A stretch of DNA of 64,000 nt from the NCBI RefSeq assembly GCF_004768545.1, contig NZ_CP038634.1, forward strand, positions 1,240,001-1,304,000, written 5' to 3'. Numbering within the stretch: the first letter of the stretch is position 1; each line of letters begins with the position of its first letter. The position numbers and the translations under genes were made by a program. Source of the DNA: Cupriavidus oxalaticus. Its GTDB lineage: Bacteria > Pseudomonadota > Gammaproteobacteria > Burkholderiales > Burkholderiaceae. Of the stretch, positions 61,100 through 64,000 are shown piece by piece. Under the pieces are notes generated by a model. The model searched no databases. It was not told the origin of the DNA and worked only from the letters and a program-made list of their open reading frames with translations.

Positions 61100-61180
61100 T
61101 CAGTCCCGGTCCGGCGCGCCCGGCGGAAAGAGCGAGCGATAGGGCCGCGCCTCGTCGACGGCGCGTGCGAAGAGCTGCAT
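61100..61180 (-). CDS. Small possible ORF downstream of pip
   Basis: A 26-codon frame starting at ATG 61180 with AGGAG seven bases before it, 26 bases after the pip stop. It reads MQLFARAVDEARPYRSLFPP and ends GAPDRD. The good ribosome-binding site is the only support; length and composition do not show a family. Confidence 0.2.
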   Translation of the reverse strand: MQLFARAVDEARPYRSLFPPGAPDRD

Positions 61181-61206
61181 CGTGGTCTCCTGTCGGCGCG
61201 CCAGCA

Positions 61207-62620
<1,414 letters not shown>

Positions 62621-62644
62621 GGGGCGATCAGAAAAAATTTTCTG

Positions 62645-62827
62645 TTACCGGAGGCGGGCCTGCTTGAGGATGCTGCGCACCGTGCCGAGTGGCAGGTCTT
62701 TCTTCGGGTGAGGCACCGTTACCTTTCCTGGTTTGGTGGGGTGCCTGAACTGATGGTGCGATCCGACGATGTGCGTCAAATACCAGCCGTCGGACATCAG
62801 TTGCCTGATCAGGTCCGCGCTCTTCAT
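62645..62827 (-). CDS. hicA: HicA-family mRNA interferase toxin
   Basis: A 60-residue toxin of double-stranded-RNA-binding fold. It starts KSADLIRQLMSDGWYLTHIV, has the catalytic histidine in GSHHQFRHP, and ends GTVRSILKQARL, all typical of HicA. The ATG at 62827 is chosen over 62848. Nothing suggests inactivation. Confidence 0.88.
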   Translation of the reverse strand: MKSADLIRQLMSDGWYLTHIVGSHHQFRHPTKPGKVTVPHPKKDLPLGTVRSILKQARLR

Positions 62828-62884
62828 TTGCGCAACTTTACACAACACGCACTGAGCCGTCCAGCCGGTGTTGCCGGAGACGGC

Positions 62885-62917
62885 GAAAAAAAACCGGCAC
62901 CCAAAGGCGCCGGTTTT
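62885..62917 (-). terminator. Rho-independent terminator of argG
   Basis: On the minus strand AAAACCGGCGCC-TTTG-GGTGCCGGTTTT forms a stem of about 12 pairs with one mismatch, followed by a run of T residues. It ends about 70 bases downstream of the argG stop and before hicA. Confidence 0.85.
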
Positions 62918-62955
62918 GCTTACCTGGCAAATCGTGCCAACCGGCGCGACCCCAC

Positions 62956-64000
<1,045 letters not shown>

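Overview
The window is GC-rich, gene-dense chromosomal DNA of Burkholderiaceae type, most like Cupriavidus/Ralstonia. The basis is protein-level familiarity: a CzcI-CzcC-CzcB-CzcA heavy-metal efflux operon, a Bug-type periplasmic binding protein, a PHB-depolymerase-like esterase, a ChrA chromate transporter and the long-type ArgG. The species call is inference. I see no rRNA, tRNA, CRISPR array, complete IS element or prophage.

Layout. 1-7.5 kb is housekeeping: the 3' end of alkB, a GFA-fold protein, cysteine synthase, a DUF938 methyltransferase, a PhoX phosphatase preceded by a good Pho-box candidate, an overlapping YigZ-ferredoxin pair and a PHB-depolymerase-like esterase. 7.7-17.2 kb has an alpha-carbonic anhydrase and then a long minus-strand run: czcI, czcC, czcB, czcA, an atypical P450, an ABM-domain protein and a TauE/SafE permease. 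17.4-22.9 kb holds an exported repeat protein, an ECF sigma factor with a small zinc-finger anti-sigma, an AAA+ ATPase that may have lost its 5' end, a possibly acquired methyltransferase, and a scar with a 31-codon cysteine synthase stub and a LysR stub.

22.8-33.4 kb holds a zinc alcohol dehydrogenase, a PLD-type lipoprotein and an amino-acid permease whose 3' end carries six GGTTCC repeats and overlaps a decayed YafQ-type toxin with an apparently intact antitoxin. After a hypothetical gene split by a stop codon come an NCS1 transporter, an allantoin/hydantoin racemase, a PuuE-type allantoinase and a GntR regulator, which together suggest uptake and opening of a purine-derived ring. 33.4-41.8 kb has small unknowns, a Bug protein/CoA-transferase/HMG-CoA-lyase operon with a divergent LysR gene, an SDR, and a LysR/PfpI divergent pair with a palindromic operator.

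41.8-50.7 kb is the most interesting part: a penicillin-acylase-type hydrolase, then PepSY-TM protein, DUF2271, DUF4198, ApbE and a membrane-anchored diflavin reductase in one tight operon, followed by chrA. The DUF2271 protein carries an SGAT motif resembling ApbE flavinylation sites, so the operon reads as a route carrying electrons from NAD(P)H to a flavinylated periplasmic protein. 50.7-64 kb has a chemoreceptor, a GlsB-type protein, a divergent bifunctional penicillin-binding protein, an aldo/keto reductase, a halogenase-like flavoprotein/FabG/antiporter operon, proline iminopeptidase, HicAB, and argG running off the right edge behind its own terminator.
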